The translations under genes were made by a program, and so were the position numbers. Below the pieces are notes generated by a model. The model saw only the letters and a program-made list of their open reading frames with translations. It made no database searches and was not told the DNA's origin. A stretch of 64,000 bases of DNA from Aurantiacibacter xanthus (GTDB lineage Bacteria; Pseudomonadota; Alphaproteobacteria; Sphingomonadales; Sphingomonadaceae): assembly GCF_003584015.1 (NCBI RefSeq), contig NZ_QXFM01000144.1, positions 1 through 64,000 of the forward strand, written 5' to 3'. Shown piece by piece: positions 9,357 through 18,320 of the stretch; position 1 is the stretch's first letter, and each line of letters begins with the position of its first letter.

Positions 9357-11072
9357 TCAGGGCACTAAATTTCCGATGGCTTCGAGCCAGACAGTCACGG
9401 CCTGAGCGCCGGGATCGATGTGACCGACCGCCCGGTCGCCCACGTAGCTCGCGCGCCCAACCCGAGGGTTGATGTCGGCGGTCGATTGCGTGCCTGCCCG
9501 CGCCGCGGCGAGCGCCCGGGCCAGCATCTCGGAGGTCGAAGATCCCGCAGCAGCGGCCTCCTGCATCGCCTCTGCCGCAGGAATGATCGCGTCGAGCATC
9601 GTGCTGTCGCCGCGCTTCGCCCCGCCCAGTTCGGTGATCGCGGCAGCGCCGCTGGCCATGGCCTGTGCCCAGTCGGCCAGGCTGGCCGGCGAACTCGCCT
9701 CGCGCATGGATTGCGCCGCAGCCAGCAGGAACGCGGCATAAAGCGGCCCCGACGTGCCGCCCACGGCGCGCCGGACAATGGTCGAGAGGTCATTTGCCGC
9801 GCGGGCGGGATGGGTGCAGTCGACCGCGTCGATCCCCTCCAGCACTGCCTCGGACCCGCGTGCAAGGCTGATGCCGAGATCGCCATCGCCCACGATGCTG
9901 TCGAGATCGGTCAGCCCGGGCTCTGCGGCAATCAGCGCCTTGGCTACACCGGCAATCGTGCTGCGGAGCAGATCCTGCTGCGCCTGCGACAAGGCGACCA
10001 GATCGCCCTGCCCCTTGGCCAGACGCGCCTGCGGTTCGCCCAGCTCGTAGGCCGAAGCGGCGGGACAGGTCAGCCCAACCCAGGCCGGAGCCTCGACCGG
10101 CTGGTCGAGCAGTGCGAGGCGCTCGTCGTCGATCCGGGCCAGCGTCAGCGAGCAGCCCGCCATCTCCAGCGCGCTGAGCAGCGTGCCGCAGCTGACCCGC
10201 TCCACCGCGAGGCCATGGCGGCGGGCCGCCGCAAGGGCGCCGCCTGCCATGATCGCCAGTTCCGAAGGCGGGGTTCCGCCAAGGCCGTTGACCATCAGCG
10301 CCACCCGCTCGCCTCCGGCAAGCTTCAACTCCGCGACAATGCGATCGATCAGGCGGTCGGCGATGGCACTGGCTTCAGCGATCGTCTCGCGCGAAGCCCC
10401 GCGCTCGCCGTGGATGCCGAGGCCATATTCGATCTCGTCCGCTCCCAGTTCGAAGCCGGGCTTTCCGGCGCTGGGGTTGGTGCATGACGACAGGGCCACA
10501 CCCATGGTGCCGATGCCGCCAACGAACTGCGCCGCCATGGCGGCAACTTCGGCCAGAGGCTTGCCCGCAGCCGCCGCTGCGCCCGCGAGCTTGTGCACGA
10601 ACACCGTCCCCGCAAGCCCGCGCGCACCCGCACGGCTCCGGCCGACGTCAAGCGCGACATCATCGTCGACCAGCACCATCTCGACCTGCAGCCCTTCGCT
10701 GCGCGCAATCGAGGCGGCGAGGCCGAAGTTGAGCCGGTCGCCGGTGTAGTTCTTCACGATGAGCAGGCAGCCCGCCTCGCCTGTGACCAGACGGATCGCC
10801 CCCAGCACCGCATCGACGCTCGGCGAGGTGAAAACTGCGCCAGTAACCGCAGCGGTCAGCATACCCGCCCCGACATAGCCCGCGTGTGCAGGCTCGTGCC
10901 CGGCACCGCCGCCGGAAATCAGCGCGACCTCGCCGCGCTCGCGCACGGCCTCGTAGTCCGACCGCACGATCACGTTGAGCGACGGGATCAGGCGCAGGCG
11001 CTCGTCCGTGGCGCAGAGGCCGCGCAGCATGTCGGGAACCACATCGCGAGGTGAGTTGATGAGCTTTTTCAT
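9357..11072 (-). CDS. Dihydroxyacetone kinase, fused DhaK-DhaL (ATP-dependent type)
   Basis: This is a 571-residue fusion. Residues 1-330 are the DhaK domain with the SGGGAGHEPAHAGY loop (residues 53-66) and the covalent substrate-binding His221 in GLGIHGERG. Residues 345-571 are the DhaL nucleotide domain with Mg-binding aspartates Asp391, Asp396 and Asp398 (DSIVGDGDLG) and GGTSGPLYAAF. This is the single-chain, ATP-using architecture; no PTS DhaM is nearby. The ATG overlaps the MFS stop by 4 bp (ATGA). Family function is phosphorylation of dihydroxyacetone or related short hydroxyketones and aldoses. Its place behind a P450 and a transporter is unusual, and the true substrate is uncertain. 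Confidence 0.88.
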   Translation of the reverse strand: MKKLINSPRDVVPDMLRGLCATDERLRLIPSLNVIVRSDYEAVRERGEVALISGGGAGHEPAHAGYVGAGMLTAAVTGAVFTSPSVDAVLGAIRLVTGEAGCLLIVKNYTGDRLNFGLAASIARSEGLQVEMVLVDDDVALDVGRSRAGARGLAGTVFVHKLAGAAAAAGKPLAEVAAMAAQFVGGIGTMGVALSSCTNPSAGKPGFELGADEIEYGLGIHGERGASRETIAEASAIADRLIDRIVAELKLAGGERVALMVNGLGGTPPSELAIMAGGALAAARRHGLAVERVSCGTLLSALEMAGCSLTLARIDDERLALLDQPVEAPAWVGLTCPAASAYELGEPQARLAKGQGDLVALSQAQQDLLRSTIAGVAKALIAAEPGLTDLDSIVGDGDLGISLARGSEAVLEGIDAVDCTHPARAANDLSTIVRRAVGGTSGPLYAAFLLAAAQSMREASSPASLADWAQAMASGAAAITELGGAKRGDSTMLDAIIPAAEAMQEAAAAGSSTSEMLARALAAARAGTQSTADINPRVGRASYVGDRAVGHIDPGAQAVTVWLEAIGNLVP

Positions 11073-12421
11073 GCGTAGTCCGTCCGCTTCTGAATGCGCT
11101 GGGAAATCGAGAGACTGACAAAGCTGAGCGCGGCCGCACACGAGGCCACCAGCGCGAGCGACTTGCCGACAGCGTCTTCGCTGCCGAACAGATAGTCGGT
11201 GCCGAGCGCGATCAGCGTGGAGCCGAGCATCATGCCGATGAGCGTCACCGCAAACAGATACAGCGCCGTGACCTGTCCGCGGAACTGGTTGGGCGTGATC
11301 GCATAGAGCGCAACCGGAGCAAGGCCGGTCGGCAAGCCAAGCACGAAGCAGGTGAAGCCGAGGGCAACCAGCGCCATGGTCGGCGTGGTCGACAAGCCGA
11401 ACAGCACCAGCGAGGGGATCATCAACAAGGCCGCCGTGCGCATCACGACCAGCGCCGAGCCCTTGCCGAAGCGGCGCACCAGCCGGTCAGCCAGCCAGCC
11501 GCCGACCCAGACACCGGCAGAGCCGCAGATCATCAGCAGTGCGCCATAGACAGCGCCGATCTCGCCTGCGGTATAGCCGAACACGCGGATGAAGAAGGTC
11601 GGCGCCCAGCCCGCGAGGCCGAAATTGATCAGGCCATTGGCGCCAAAGGCGATAAGCATCGTGGCAAGAGCCGGTCCCTTGCGCCGGAAGAAGGCCAGCG
11701 TCTCGGGCACACCGACGCCTTCATCGCTCACTTCACGCCGCGCCGGTTCGCGCACGGTCATGATGATGGCCGCGAGGATAAGCCCCGGCGCGCCCACGGC
11801 GAAAAACGCAAGCTGCCAGGATTCGAAGGTGCCGAGATAGGGAATAGGCGTGCCCGCAAGCCCTCCGGTCGCGTCAATCGCCGCGCCGCCGACGATCAGG
11901 GCGAGGCCGGAACCGGCAAAAACACCCATCGAGAACACGCTGATCGCCCGGCCCCGCTTCTCCAGCGGAAAATAATCGGCGATCATCGAATAGGCGGCGG
12001 GCGAAAGCGTTGCCTCCCCTACCCCTACGAACATGCGCGCGACGAACAGCCCGGTGAAGCTGCTGGCAAGACCGCAGGTAACGGTGGCCAGGCACCACAA
12101 GGTCATCCCCGCAACGATAATGTTGCGCCGGTTGCGGCGATCGACCGCGCGGCCGATCAGCACCCCGAACAGCGTGTAGAAAATGGCGAAGGCCAGCCCG
12201 TGCAACAGGCTGATCTGGGTATCCGAGATATCCAGACTGGCCTTGATCGGCTCGACCAGAAGGCTGAGCACCTGCCGGTCGATCAGCGAGACCGTGTAGG
12301 CGCACAGCAGCAGCAGAACCACGATCCACGCGCGCACCGGCCCGTGCGAGAAATCGCTCCACCCGGACGCGGCAGCCGGCTGGCGGGCGTCATCGACGCC
12401 GGTGGCGTCCGCAGCGTTCAT
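11069..12421 (-). CDS. MFS transporter (spinster-like/anion:cation symporter type)
   Basis: This is a 450-residue integral membrane protein with about twelve hydrophobic segments. The first is WIVVLLLLCAYTVSLIDRQVLSLL. The LIDRQ motif in TM1 and the loop GRAVDRRNRRNIIV are typical of spinster-like MFS proteins common in sphingomonads. The start codon overlaps the P450 stop by 4 bp and its stop overlaps the kinase start by 4 bp, so it is translationally coupled to both. It probably imports the P450 substrate or exports a product across the inner membrane. Confidence 0.85.
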   Translation of the reverse strand: MNAADATGVDDARQPAAASGWSDFSHGPVRAWIVVLLLLCAYTVSLIDRQVLSLLVEPIKASLDISDTQISLLHGLAFAIFYTLFGVLIGRAVDRRNRRNIIVAGMTLWCLATVTCGLASSFTGLFVARMFVGVGEATLSPAAYSMIADYFPLEKRGRAISVFSMGVFAGSGLALIVGGAAIDATGGLAGTPIPYLGTFESWQLAFFAVGAPGLILAAIIMTVREPARREVSDEGVGVPETLAFFRRKGPALATMLIAFGANGLINFGLAGWAPTFFIRVFGYTAGEIGAVYGALLMICGSAGVWVGGWLADRLVRRFGKGSALVVMRTAALLMIPSLVLFGLSTTPTMALVALGFTCFVLGLPTGLAPVALYAITPNQFRGQVTALYLFAVTLIGMMLGSTLIALGTDYLFGSEDAVGKSLALVASCAAALSFVSLSISQRIQKRTDYA

Positions 12422-13620
12422 GCCGCCTCCACCTTCACCGGCAGCGAGGTATAGCCACGCAACCAGTTGTTCATGAGCAATTCCGGTTCGCCATCGAGCG
12501 TGATCGTGCGCGCGGCCCGCGCAAGCGCGCTCAGCGCCAGTTCGGCCTCCAGACGCGCAACCATCTGCCCGATGCAGGCATGGATGCCGACACCAAAGGC
12601 CACGTGACCGCTGTCGCTTCGGGCGATGTCGTACTCATCGGGCCTGTCGAAGCGGCGCGGATCGCGATTGGCGGCCGCCACCAGCATCAGCACCTTGCTG
12701 TCGGCAGGAATGGTGACGCCTTCGATCTCGACATCGCAGTTGGTCGTCCGCCCGATATAGGGGCTCGGGGAATGCCACCGCAGGCTCTCTTCGAACGCGG
12801 CAGTGGCGAGCGACGGATCGGCGTGCAGCATCGCCCACTGGTCCGGGCGGTTCGCCAGCGCCTCAATTGCAAAGGCGGTGCCGTTGATCGTGGTATCCAT
12901 GCTGGCGGAAAAGAAGGTGCGCAGCAGGATCGCCGCGTCTTCCTCGGGCAGCCCCTCGGCTGCGCACAGCTCGTAGATGCGGTCGCCCAGCCCGCCCTTG
13001 GTGAGATACCGGCGCTGGCAAAGCTCCATCACACGTTCGGTCAGCGGCTGCGCACGCTCGCGCGAGCGGCGCAGCAGATCGTTTTCCGGGCCCATCGAAT
13101 TGAAGTTGAGGTCGGAATAGACGAGCATGATCTCGCTCGCCTCTTCGGGCAGCCCCAGCATCGTCGGGACAACCGCCAGCGGGAAGGCTTCCGCATAGTC
13201 TGTGACCGCATCGAAGCGCCCGCGCGCGACGGCATCGCGTGCAAGAGCCTCGGCGGTCGCGGTGAAGCGCTCGCGAATCTCTTTCAGGGTCGCCCCGGTC
13301 AGCACCCTGGCGAGGATCTTGCGATACTGGCCATGGCTCGGAGGATCGTTCTCGAGAATGAGACTAGGACGACGCCAGTTCTCCGACTTTCCGATATGCG
13401 TAAGGCCGGTTCCGTTCGCCGACGAGAGCCGCCGCCAGTCGGCAAAGGCAGCCTTTACGAGATCGTGCCGGGCCAGCGCCCACAGATCATAGCGAGGCAG
13501 ATAAATGACCGATTCGGCCGCCAGCGCAGCCTGATCGAACGCGCCAAAATCGCGCAGCGTCTCTTCCGCAAAAGGATCGATGTCGATCTGCGTCGGACGC
13601 AGACCCGTCGGGGCACTCAT
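12418..13620 (-). CDS. Cytochrome P450, CYP199-like
   Basis: This is a 400-residue soluble bacterial P450. It has the heme-binding loop FGVGIHACIGQ (Cys349), the ExxR motif Glu278-Arg281 (ESLRW) and an I-helix SASMDTT (238-244) in which the usual AGxDTT glycine is replaced by Met. The C-terminus MNNWLRGYTSLPVKV resembles CYP199 enzymes, known for oxidative O-demethylation of 4-methoxybenzoates; that substrate class is inference. It is the first gene of the five-gene operon, directly behind the MarR operators. No ferredoxin or ferredoxin reductase is present, so electron partners must be encoded elsewhere. Confidence 0.88.
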   Translation of the reverse strand: MSAPTGLRPTQIDIDPFAEETLRDFGAFDQAALAAESVIYLPRYDLWALARHDLVKAAFADWRRLSSANGTGLTHIGKSENWRRPSLILENDPPSHGQYRKILARVLTGATLKEIRERFTATAEALARDAVARGRFDAVTDYAEAFPLAVVPTMLGLPEEASEIMLVYSDLNFNSMGPENDLLRRSRERAQPLTERVMELCQRRYLTKGGLGDRIYELCAAEGLPEEDAAILLRTFFSASMDTTINGTAFAIEALANRPDQWAMLHADPSLATAAFEESLRWHSPSPYIGRTTNCDVEIEGVTIPADSKVLMLVAAANRDPRRFDRPDEYDIARSDSGHVAFGVGIHACIGQMVARLEAELALSALARAARTITLDGEPELLMNNWLRGYTSLPVKVEAA

Positions 13621-13652
13621 GCCAAATCTCCCACCTCGCCATCACAGCGAGC

Positions 13653-13685
13653 GTTTATATCTAAACTTGACGTTTATACCTAAAC
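13653..13685. promoter_or_regulatory. Tandem palindromic operators for the divergent MarR/P450 promoter
   Basis: Two near-identical 14-bp palindromes, GTTTATATCTAAAC (13653-13666) and GTTTATACCTAAAC (13672-13685), have perfect GTTTA/TAAAC arms around a 4-bp centre. They are spaced 19 bp apart, about two helical turns. They sit 33 bp upstream of the P450 start and 68 bp upstream of the MarR gene. This is the expected arrangement for an autoregulated MarR repressor; binding is inferred. Confidence 0.7.
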
Positions 13686-13709
13686 TGTGGACAGTCAAGG
13701 CCGATTGTT

Positions 13710-13726
13710 GCAGGTCATTGACCTGC
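13710..13726. promoter_or_regulatory. Perfect 17-bp palindrome in the MarR leader
   Basis: GCAGGTCA-T-TGACCTGC has eight-base perfectly complementary arms around one base. It ends 27 bp before the MarR start codon. It differs in sequence from the two GTTTA/TAAAC sites, so it may bind a different regulator or act as a leader hairpin. Confidence 0.5.
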
Positions 13727-13753
13727 CTCAAAATGCCATGACGAGATGATAAA

Positions 13754-14254
13754 ATGCAGGATGATCCGGTTAATCGGCTGCCGTCGGAATATGATACCGA
13801 AGAAGTCCTGGAAAATGCCAAGTTTCTGCCCCACATTCTGACTGTTGCGAACAACAACTACGCCTGGCACACCTCCAAGATGTACCTCGAAATTCTGGGG
13901 ATCGGCGTAAACGAGACGCGCATCCTCTCCATTTTATACGAATATGGTGAGCTTCAAGCCTGGAAGATCTGTGACATTCTTCAAATGAACAAGGCAACTG
14001 TCAGCCAGAGCATCAGATCGTTACAGGGAAAAGGCCTCGTCGAAATCCACCACCAGCGGGAAGGCCGCTTCATTCGCCCAACCAGCGCCAGCAAAAGCGT
14101 CCACCGGCAAATCGTGCGGATGGCGCGGTCACGCGAGGAAATACTTCTGGACGGCTTTTCGGCTGAGGAACGCCGGATGTTCATCGACTTTCTCGAGCGA
14201 TTCCATCGCAACCTGCCCAAGGCCATCGCCTATGCCGAAAAGCACTTCGGCTGA
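13754..14254 (+). CDS. MarR-family transcriptional regulator
   Basis: This is a 166-residue winged-helix protein. The DNA-binding region is about residues 55-105, with recognition helix KATVSQSIRSLQGKGLVEI followed by a wing (HHQREGRFIRPT), and helices on both sides form the dimer interface. It is transcribed divergently from the P450 operon with tandem palindromes between them, so it is probably the autoregulated repressor of that operon, released by an aromatic ligand. The ribosome-binding site is weak. Confidence 0.8.
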   Translation: MQDDPVNRLPSEYDTEEVLENAKFLPHILTVANNNYAWHTSKMYLEILGIGVNETRILSILYEYGELQAWKICDILQMNKATVSQSIRSLQGKGLVEIHHQREGRFIRPTSASKSVHRQIVRMARSREEILLDGFSAEERRMFIDFLERFHRNLPKAIAYAEKHFG

Positions 14255-14327
14255 AGGCACAAACATAGAGAATATGAAGGCATGAAGGCGTGTTGGATAA
14301 GCGCCTTGAATACTATATCCTGCCTCG

Positions 14328-15236
14328 ATGCGGTTTAAGGGTCTCGATCTCAATCTCATCTTCGCTCTCGACGTCCTGCTGAAGGAGCGCAGCGTCTCTC
14401 GCACGGCCGAGCGGCTCAATCTGAGCCAGCCGGCCGTCAGCTCGACCCTGGCGCGCCTGCGGCAGTACTTCGACGACGAGTTGCTGGTGCAATCTGGCCG
14501 CAAGATGATCCCCACCGCCTTTGCCGACAATCTGCAAGGGCCCATCCGGCAGTTCCTGCAAAGCGCCGAAGACCTCGTCAGCGGTTCAAGCTCTTTCGAT
14601 CCTGCCACAACCAAACGAAATTTCCGCATCGGCGCATCGGACTATGTAACGCTCGTCGTGATCGCCCCGCTGCTGCGCCGCCTGCAACATGAGGCGCCCA
14701 GCCTGACTTTCCATATCCTGCCCACCGGCGTGGAGACCATGCGCCTGCTGGAAAGTGGCGAGATCGACTGCCTGCTGTGCCCGGAAGACTTCACGAGTCA
14801 CGGCCAGCCGGCAGAGTGCCTGTTCGAAGATGGCCACGTCATCGTCGGAGACAGGGCCAATCCCCTGCTCAAGGGGCCACTCTCGGTCGACGCGTTTCTG
14901 GCAGCCCCGCAGGTGCGCCTGACGATCGGGGTCGAGCAGTCATCCACCTTTGCAGAACGCCATCTGCGGAGCCTGGGGGCGGAGCGGCGGATCGAGATTT
15001 CCTGCTCGAACTTCACCTTGATCAGCCATCTGCTGCTGGGGACGAACCGCATTGCCGTGGTGCAGGAAAAGCTCGCCAAGGTGTTGATGAGAGACTTCGC
15101 GCTGGCCTCTCAGCCGCTCCCCATCGAAATCCCGCCACTGGTCGAAATGGCGCAATACCACAGCACCCGCGCCAGCGATGCGAGCCTGCGCTGGTTGCTC
15201 GACCAATTGCGCTCCGAATCGAACCGTTTGCTCTGA
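14328..15236 (+). CDS. LysR-family transcriptional regulator (NodD-like)
   Basis: This is a 302-residue LysR protein. The N-terminal helix-turn-helix (residues 1-65: LLKERSVSRTAERLNLSQPAVSSTLARLRQYF) is followed by a periplasmic-binding-like effector domain. The opening MRFKGLDLNLIFALDVLL closely matches the NodD/LeuO subgroup, which often responds to phenolic or flavonoid-like inducers. It lies 73 bp after the MarR gene and before a SnoaL-like gene. Its targets cannot be assigned; neither neighbour is divergent to it. Confidence 0.85.
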   Translation: MRFKGLDLNLIFALDVLLKERSVSRTAERLNLSQPAVSSTLARLRQYFDDELLVQSGRKMIPTAFADNLQGPIRQFLQSAEDLVSGSSSFDPATTKRNFRIGASDYVTLVVIAPLLRRLQHEAPSLTFHILPTGVETMRLLESGEIDCLLCPEDFTSHGQPAECLFEDGHVIVGDRANPLLKGPLSVDAFLAAPQVRLTIGVEQSSTFAERHLRSLGAERRIEISCSNFTLISHLLLGTNRIAVVQEKLAKVLMRDFALASQPLPIEIPPLVEMAQYHSTRASDASLRWLLDQLRSESNRLL

Positions 15237-15346
15237 GGCTGCGCGGGGAACTTGCGGGCCTGCGAGGAAGGTCTGCATGTCGGTTGCCCCCAAGCCTCGG
15301 GCGGACAGTCGGGTTCGAAATATCATTCCCTTCGTCACATATGCTA

Positions 15347-15363
15347 TGTTACGTAACGTGCAA
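15347..15363. promoter_or_regulatory. Operator-like palindrome, site A of the TGTTACG-N3-CGT family
   Basis: TGTTACGTAACGTGCAA contains the perfect 10-bp palindrome GTTACGTAAC (15348-15357). It matches 11 of 17 positions of the site at 23820-23836. It is 71 bp upstream of the SnoaL-like gene start. Binding is inferred from recurrence at other promoters of this region. Confidence 0.5.
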
Positions 15364-15433
15364 TATAACCGCACGTCCCGATAGCGCTTCGGGCGCGATG
15401 CCGATCTGAACGACCGAACAGAGGATCCCCGAC

Positions 15434-16087
15434 TTGGCAAACGAGACGCTTGAACGCGAGATAGCCGCACTGCGCACCGAGGTCCGGCGCCTGAGCGCCT
15501 GGACCGACATCGCCAACCTGCAAGCCGCCTATGGCTACTACGTGGACAAGGCGCTTTACGACGAAGCCGCCGACCTGTTCGCGCGCGATGCGACGCTCGA
15601 AATCGCCGGGCGGGGCCTGTTCCGCGGGCAGGACCGGATCCGCACCTACCTCAATGCCCTGCCGCCGATGGAATATGGCGGCGTGTTCAACCATATGCAG
15701 TTGCAGCCCGTGATCACGGTGAGCGAGGATGGCCTGACCGCGAAGGCCCGCTGGCGCGCCTTCATCCAGATCGGCTGGCTGGGCCGCGAGGCGCGCTGGG
15801 CCGAGGGCACTTACGAGAACCGCTATGTGTTCGAGGACGACCGCTGGAAGATCGATCGGCTGCACTTCTTCACCACCTACTATGTCGAATACGACAAGGG
15901 CTGGAACGAGGGCGGCGTCGAGCTGGCCAAGCCGCTCGACGGGGTCGAGCCGGACGAGACCGTGACCGTCGCCTATGGGGCATTCCCGCATGTTTACGTG
16001 CCGCCGTTCCACTATGCCAATCCGGTCAGCGGCCGCGAATGGACCGAGGAACGCAGCCGCCAGCTGTCCACGCTGACCGGGAAGTAA
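15434..16087 (+). CDS. SnoaL-like (NTF2-fold) protein
   Basis: This is a 217-residue protein with an N-terminal coiled segment (LEREIAALRTEVRRLSAW) and a SnoaL_4-type domain (DIANLQAAYGYYVDKALYDEAADLFARDATLEIAGRG). Such proteins may be cyclases, isomerases, dehydratases or ring-hydroxylating-dioxygenase-like small subunits; no catalytic residue can be assigned. The start is TTG, since no in-frame ATG or GTG precedes the domain, with GAGGA upstream. It is monocistronic and converges with the quinohemoprotein gene. Confidence 0.75.
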   Translation: MANETLEREIAALRTEVRRLSAWTDIANLQAAYGYYVDKALYDEAADLFARDATLEIAGRGLFRGQDRIRTYLNALPPMEYGGVFNHMQLQPVITVSEDGLTAKARWRAFIQIGWLGREARWAEGTYENRYVFEDDRWKIDRLHFFTTYYVEYDKGWNEGGVELAKPLDGVEPDETVTVAYGAFPHVYVPPFHYANPVSGREWTEERSRQLSTLTGK

Positions 16088-16108
16088 GCGGCCGGTCCGC
16101 TGCTGCCG

Positions 16109-18295
16109 CTATTTCGCCAGAGTCATACCTGTGCTCTGGCGGTCGAGCGGCAGCCCTTCGGCTTGCAGTTGCAGGTCGCGCTGGCGGTTGCGGCGTTGCA
16201 GATCGCGCAGATAGGCCTGAATTGCGCGCACCTCATCCTCGCTGAGCAAGTCGCCCCAGGCGGGCATTCCGCGTGTTTCCAGCAGGCCACCCGACACGAT
16301 GGCGGAGAAAGCGTTCTGCACACCGGGCATTAGCCGCGTCAGGTCGGGAGCCGTCGAGCGCGGGTGGTTGGCATGGCAGATGCCGCAATTGGCCATGAAC
16401 AACCCCTCGCCCTGCGCGATCGCCGCCGGTGTCTCCCAGCTTTCCCTCGGGCCGACGTCCGGCGTCACCTCCAGCGGCGGCAGCGGCTCGGGCATGGGCA
16501 CCGGTTTGCCATCGAGCCTGAACACCAGCAGCTTGTTGGCGTTGCCATAACGGTAGGCAGCCGAATAGGCGGGCACATAGGGCCAGCCGCCCCCGCCCCA
16601 GCCCGTCGTCAACGCGATATATTGCACGCCATCGACGCTGTAGGTCATCGGCGCGGCCATGATCGAGCGGCCCGTCTGCACCGCGCGCAGCAGTTTGCCC
16701 GAGCCCGCATCGAAGAAGCGCAAGGCACCGGCAAGGTTGCCCTGCACCACCAGACCGCTGGCCGTGGCGAGCACCCCACCGCGATCCTGCCACCCCTCCA
16801 TCGGCTGCGACCAGACCGTCTGCCCGGTCACGACGTCGATCGCCCGCAGCTCGCTGATCCACGGGGCCTTGCGGACCTCGTCCATCTCCGGGAGCTTCTC
16901 GACCTCCTCGCGCGCTGCCGGGGGCAGACCGGGCAGGATGTTCTCCAGCTCGGCGGTAAACAGCACCGAGGCGAACAGGTTAAGTGCGCGATCCCTATGC
17001 TCGTAGGGCCCCGGCTGCGCGATCATCAGGTTGCCCATGTCCACCACCGGCGCGAAGTAGATCCCGCTGTCGGGATCGAAGGCCCCGGCCTGCCAGTTGC
17101 GCGCGCCGACCGTCGCCGGGAACACGATCTTCGGCCCTTGCGAATAGTCGCTCGATGCAGGCGTAAGGTTGGGCCGCCCGGTCTCGATGTCGATGGAATC
17201 GGCCCAGTTCGTGCGCACCAGCCTGTGCGCATCGAGCAACCTGCCGCTCCGGCGGTCGATCAGGTAAAGAAAGCCGTTCTTCGGTGCGTGGATGATGACC
17301 GGCGTGGTTTCGCCGTCGATGTCGAGATCGGCCAGCACCATCGGCTGGGTCGCGGTGTAGTCCCAGCTGTCGCCCGGCACCTCCTGATAGTGCCACGCGA
17401 CCCGGCCCGTCTCGGGATCGAGCGCGACGATGGAGGACAGATACAGATTGTCGCCGCCGCCCGGCGAACGGGCCGCGCGGTAGTATGGCCCGCCGTTGCC
17501 GGTGCCGACCAGCACCAACCCGGTTTCGCTGTCATAGGCGATGGCATCCCACGGCGCGCCGCCGCCGCCCATGTCCCACAAGGTGTCCTTGGGCCAGGTG
17601 GCGAGCGCCGCTTCGAGGTCGGGATGGTCCTGGGGCCCAAGCGCCGGATCGCGCGGCACCACGTGAAAGCGCCAGCGCAGATCGCCGCTCTTGCGGTCGT
17701 AGGCGCTGACATAGCCACGCGTACCATATTCCGCGCCGCTGTTGCCGATCACCACGACATCGCCCGCCACCTCCGGCGCGCCGGTGCTGACGAGGCCGCC
17801 TGCACCCTGCTCGATAGTGTCGGCCTGCCACAGCACCTCACCGCTGCCCGCATCGAGCGCATAGAGAATGCCGTCAAGCGCCGCCACATAGACCACGCCA
17901 TCGGCCAGCGCGACGCCGCGGTTGACCGTGTCGCAGCAGGCGGTGCGATAGGCCTCGGGGCGGATTTCGGGCGTGAACTCCCAGAGCGGCTTCCCGCTCG
18001 CGGCATCGAACGCCCCGACATATCCGGCCTGCCCCGAGACATAGAGCACACCGTCCACCACCACCGGCGTCGCCTCCATCCCGCGCTGGCCGGGCAGGTC
18101 CGCGCTCCAGGCCAGCCCGATGCGCGCGACATTGTCCGGTGCGATCTCCTGCAGGCGGGAGAAGTGGCTCTTGCCCGCATCGCCGCCGGGTGACGGCCAG
18201 TCGTCGCCGGCCCCGCTCTGGTGGCTGGCCGGTTGCTGACAGGCGGCACTCGCAAGCGTGCAGGCCAGCAGCAGGAGGTGTCGGATCTCACGCAT
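16109..18295 (-). CDS. PQQ-dependent quinohemoprotein alcohol dehydrogenase, probable lipoprotein
   Basis: This is a 728-residue periplasmic enzyme. It has a signal peptide with lipobox ASAAC (Cys19), an eight-bladed propeller with the vicinal disulfide Cys120-Cys121 (TACCDT) next to PQQ, the active-site segment GDSWDYTATQPM, and a C-terminal cytochrome c domain with CGICH (637-641) and probable axial Met677 (GMPAWG). This is the type II quinohemoprotein layout: alcohols are oxidised to aldehydes and electrons pass through the heme. The start at 18295 follows GAGAGG. It lies 25 bp after an aldehyde dehydrogenase gene, giving an alcohol-to-acid pair. PQQ synthesis genes are not in the window. 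Confidence 0.9.
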   Translation of the reverse strand: MREIRHLLLLACTLASAACQQPASHQSGAGDDWPSPGGDAGKSHFSRLQEIAPDNVARIGLAWSADLPGQRGMEATPVVVDGVLYVSGQAGYVGAFDAASGKPLWEFTPEIRPEAYRTACCDTVNRGVALADGVVYVAALDGILYALDAGSGEVLWQADTIEQGAGGLVSTGAPEVAGDVVVIGNSGAEYGTRGYVSAYDRKSGDLRWRFHVVPRDPALGPQDHPDLEAALATWPKDTLWDMGGGGAPWDAIAYDSETGLVLVGTGNGGPYYRAARSPGGGDNLYLSSIVALDPETGRVAWHYQEVPGDSWDYTATQPMVLADLDIDGETTPVIIHAPKNGFLYLIDRRSGRLLDAHRLVRTNWADSIDIETGRPNLTPASSDYSQGPKIVFPATVGARNWQAGAFDPDSGIYFAPVVDMGNLMIAQPGPYEHRDRALNLFASVLFTAELENILPGLPPAAREEVEKLPEMDEVRKAPWISELRAIDVVTGQTVWSQPMEGWQDRGGVLATASGLVVQGNLAGALRFFDAGSGKLLRAVQTGRSIMAAPMTYSVDGVQYIALTTGWGGGGWPYVPAYSAAYRYGNANKLLVFRLDGKPVPMPEPLPPLEVTPDVGPRESWETPAAIAQGEGLFMANCGICHANHPRSTAPDLTRLMPGVQNAFSAIVSGGLLETRGMPAWGDLLSEDEVRAIQAYLRDLQRRNRQRDLQLQAEGLPLDRQSTGMTLAK

Positions 18296-18320
18296 GGGCG
18301 TCCCTCTCATCCGGTTTTTC

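Noticed and set aside
16364-18193. Open frame of 609 codons on the plus strand
   Set aside because: It is antisense to the quinohemoprotein dehydrogenase, which has CGICH, the vicinal cysteines and a lipobox; the antisense product has none of these.
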